Made by a program: the position numbers and the translations under genes
Notes under the pieces: generated by a model
What the model saw: the letters and a program-made list of their open reading frames with translations, nothing else
What the model was told of the DNA's origin: nothing
Databases searched by the model: none
Part shown: positions 5,096 through 5,312 of the stretch, piece after piece
Layout of the letters: each line of letters starts with the position of its first letter
How positions within the stretch are numbered: the stretch's first letter is position 1
Source of the DNA: CALIZF01 sp046292445
GTDB lineage: Bacteria > Pseudomonadota > Alphaproteobacteria > Rhodobacterales > Rhodobacteraceae
Length of the DNA: 5,312 nt
NCBI GenBank assembly: GCA_046292445.1
Contig: JBKBQT010000078.1
Location: forward strand, 1 to 5,312
Direction: 5' to 3'

Positions 5096-5290
5096 AGGGA
5101 GGATTGAATGTAAAAGAATCTCGAAGTCACAGAGGCTTCGCTCATCCGCCGTGTGCTGCGCGGCGAGCTTGGGCGGCGCGATCTGTTCCGCGTGAGCTGG
5201 CCCCTTTTTCCCTGGACATCCATTTGTCGAAGGACGCCCGAGGATGGATGCTTCCGAGATGCCGCAGCGAGAGATGAACGAAAGGGTTGA
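5096..5290 (+). other. Strong ribosome site with ATG-TAA start, then a protein-like frame (possible pseudogene or leader)
   Basis: AGGGAGGA (5096-5103) is a near-perfect Shine-Dalgarno sequence five bases before ATG at 5108-5110, but the next codon is TAA (5111-5113). The same frame then stays open to TGA at 5288-5290. Its first part reads KNLEVTEASLIRRVLRGELG and on to RRDLFRVSWPLF. It has balanced, helix-forming composition and mostly G/C third positions, more protein-like than the other two frames. The later part (residues after about 40) looks less convincing. Possible readings are a gene inactivated by a nonsense change in codon 2, a sequencing error, or a minimal start-stop leader regulating the downstream gene at 5244. 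TTG at 5104 opens another frame to 5277 but is only one base from the ribosome site and gives an arginine-rich product. I do not recognise the protein. Confidence 0.35.
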
Positions 5291-5312
5291 TGGTGATGAT
5301 GCGCCTGTGGGC
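5244..5312 (+). CDS. N-terminal start of an unidentified protein (partial)
   Basis: An ATG at 5244 opens a frame that runs off the window and encodes MDASEMPQREMNERVDGDDA and three further residues (23 codons). GAAGGA at 5229-5234 is a good ribosome site nine bases upstream, which favours this start over the in-frame ATGs at 5259 and 5274. The visible part is acidic and polar, with no signal peptide or known motif, so no function can be given. It overlaps, in a different frame, the end of the frame that follows the ATG-TAA at 5108. A leader role for that element or a shared transcript is possible. Confidence 0.5.
   Translation, partial: MDASEMPQREMNERVDGDDAPVG

Noticed and set aside
4403..5195. 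Several open frames across the lepA-tRNA spacer and through the tRNA on both strands
   Set aside because: They cross the tRNA-Leu gene or its promoter, have no ribosome sites, and give low-complexity arginine/proline-rich products.

Overview
The window is GC-rich (strong G/C bias at third codon positions) and its recognisable proteins look alphaproteobacterial, most likely from the Rhodobacteraceae (Rhodobacter/Paracoccus type). This assignment is my inference from the L28 and LepA sequences, the PCu(A)C protein preceded by a small Cys/His protein, and the short exported protein often labelled 'arginine transporter' in that family. No mobile element, CRISPR array or phage gene is visible. It reads as an ordinary chromosomal housekeeping region.

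Layout. Bases 1-75 hold the C-terminal end of an unidentified plus-strand gene. It is followed by rpmB (ribosomal protein L28, 158-445) with a clear intrinsic terminator (472-497). Next is a two-gene plus-strand unit: a small membrane-anchored or exported Cys/His protein (559-891) and a periplasmic PCu(A)C copper chaperone with a histidine-rich tail (934-1443). Converging on it from the minus strand is another two-gene unit: a 102-aa exported cysteine-containing protein (2485-2177) and, one base later, a CobB-type sirtuin (2175-1486). A hairpin at 1453-1478 separates the two units. A divergent intergenic region (2486-2738) carries a plausible minus-strand promoter and then lepA (elongation factor 4, 2739-4538).

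The stretch 4539-4851 has no gene. It contains one hairpin suited to ending lepA and another suited to ending the convergent tRNA-Leu(CAG) gene (minus strand, 4936-4852). The tRNA has a good promoter with a perfect TTGACA. To the right is a lower-GC region with a strong Shine-Dalgarno sequence in front of an ATG that is immediately followed by TAA, with a protein-like frame continuing after the stop. The start of a new plus-strand gene (5244 onward) runs off the window.

Functional links: the 559-1443 pair fits copper handling for respiratory oxidase assembly in the periplasm. rpmB, lepA and tRNA-Leu all serve translation but are separate transcription units. The sirtuin and the small exported protein are probably cotranscribed, but a functional link between them is not evident. 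I found no convincing new multi-gene system. The oddities most worth a second look are the ATG-TAA start at 5108 and the changed Cys motif in the copper-linked small protein.
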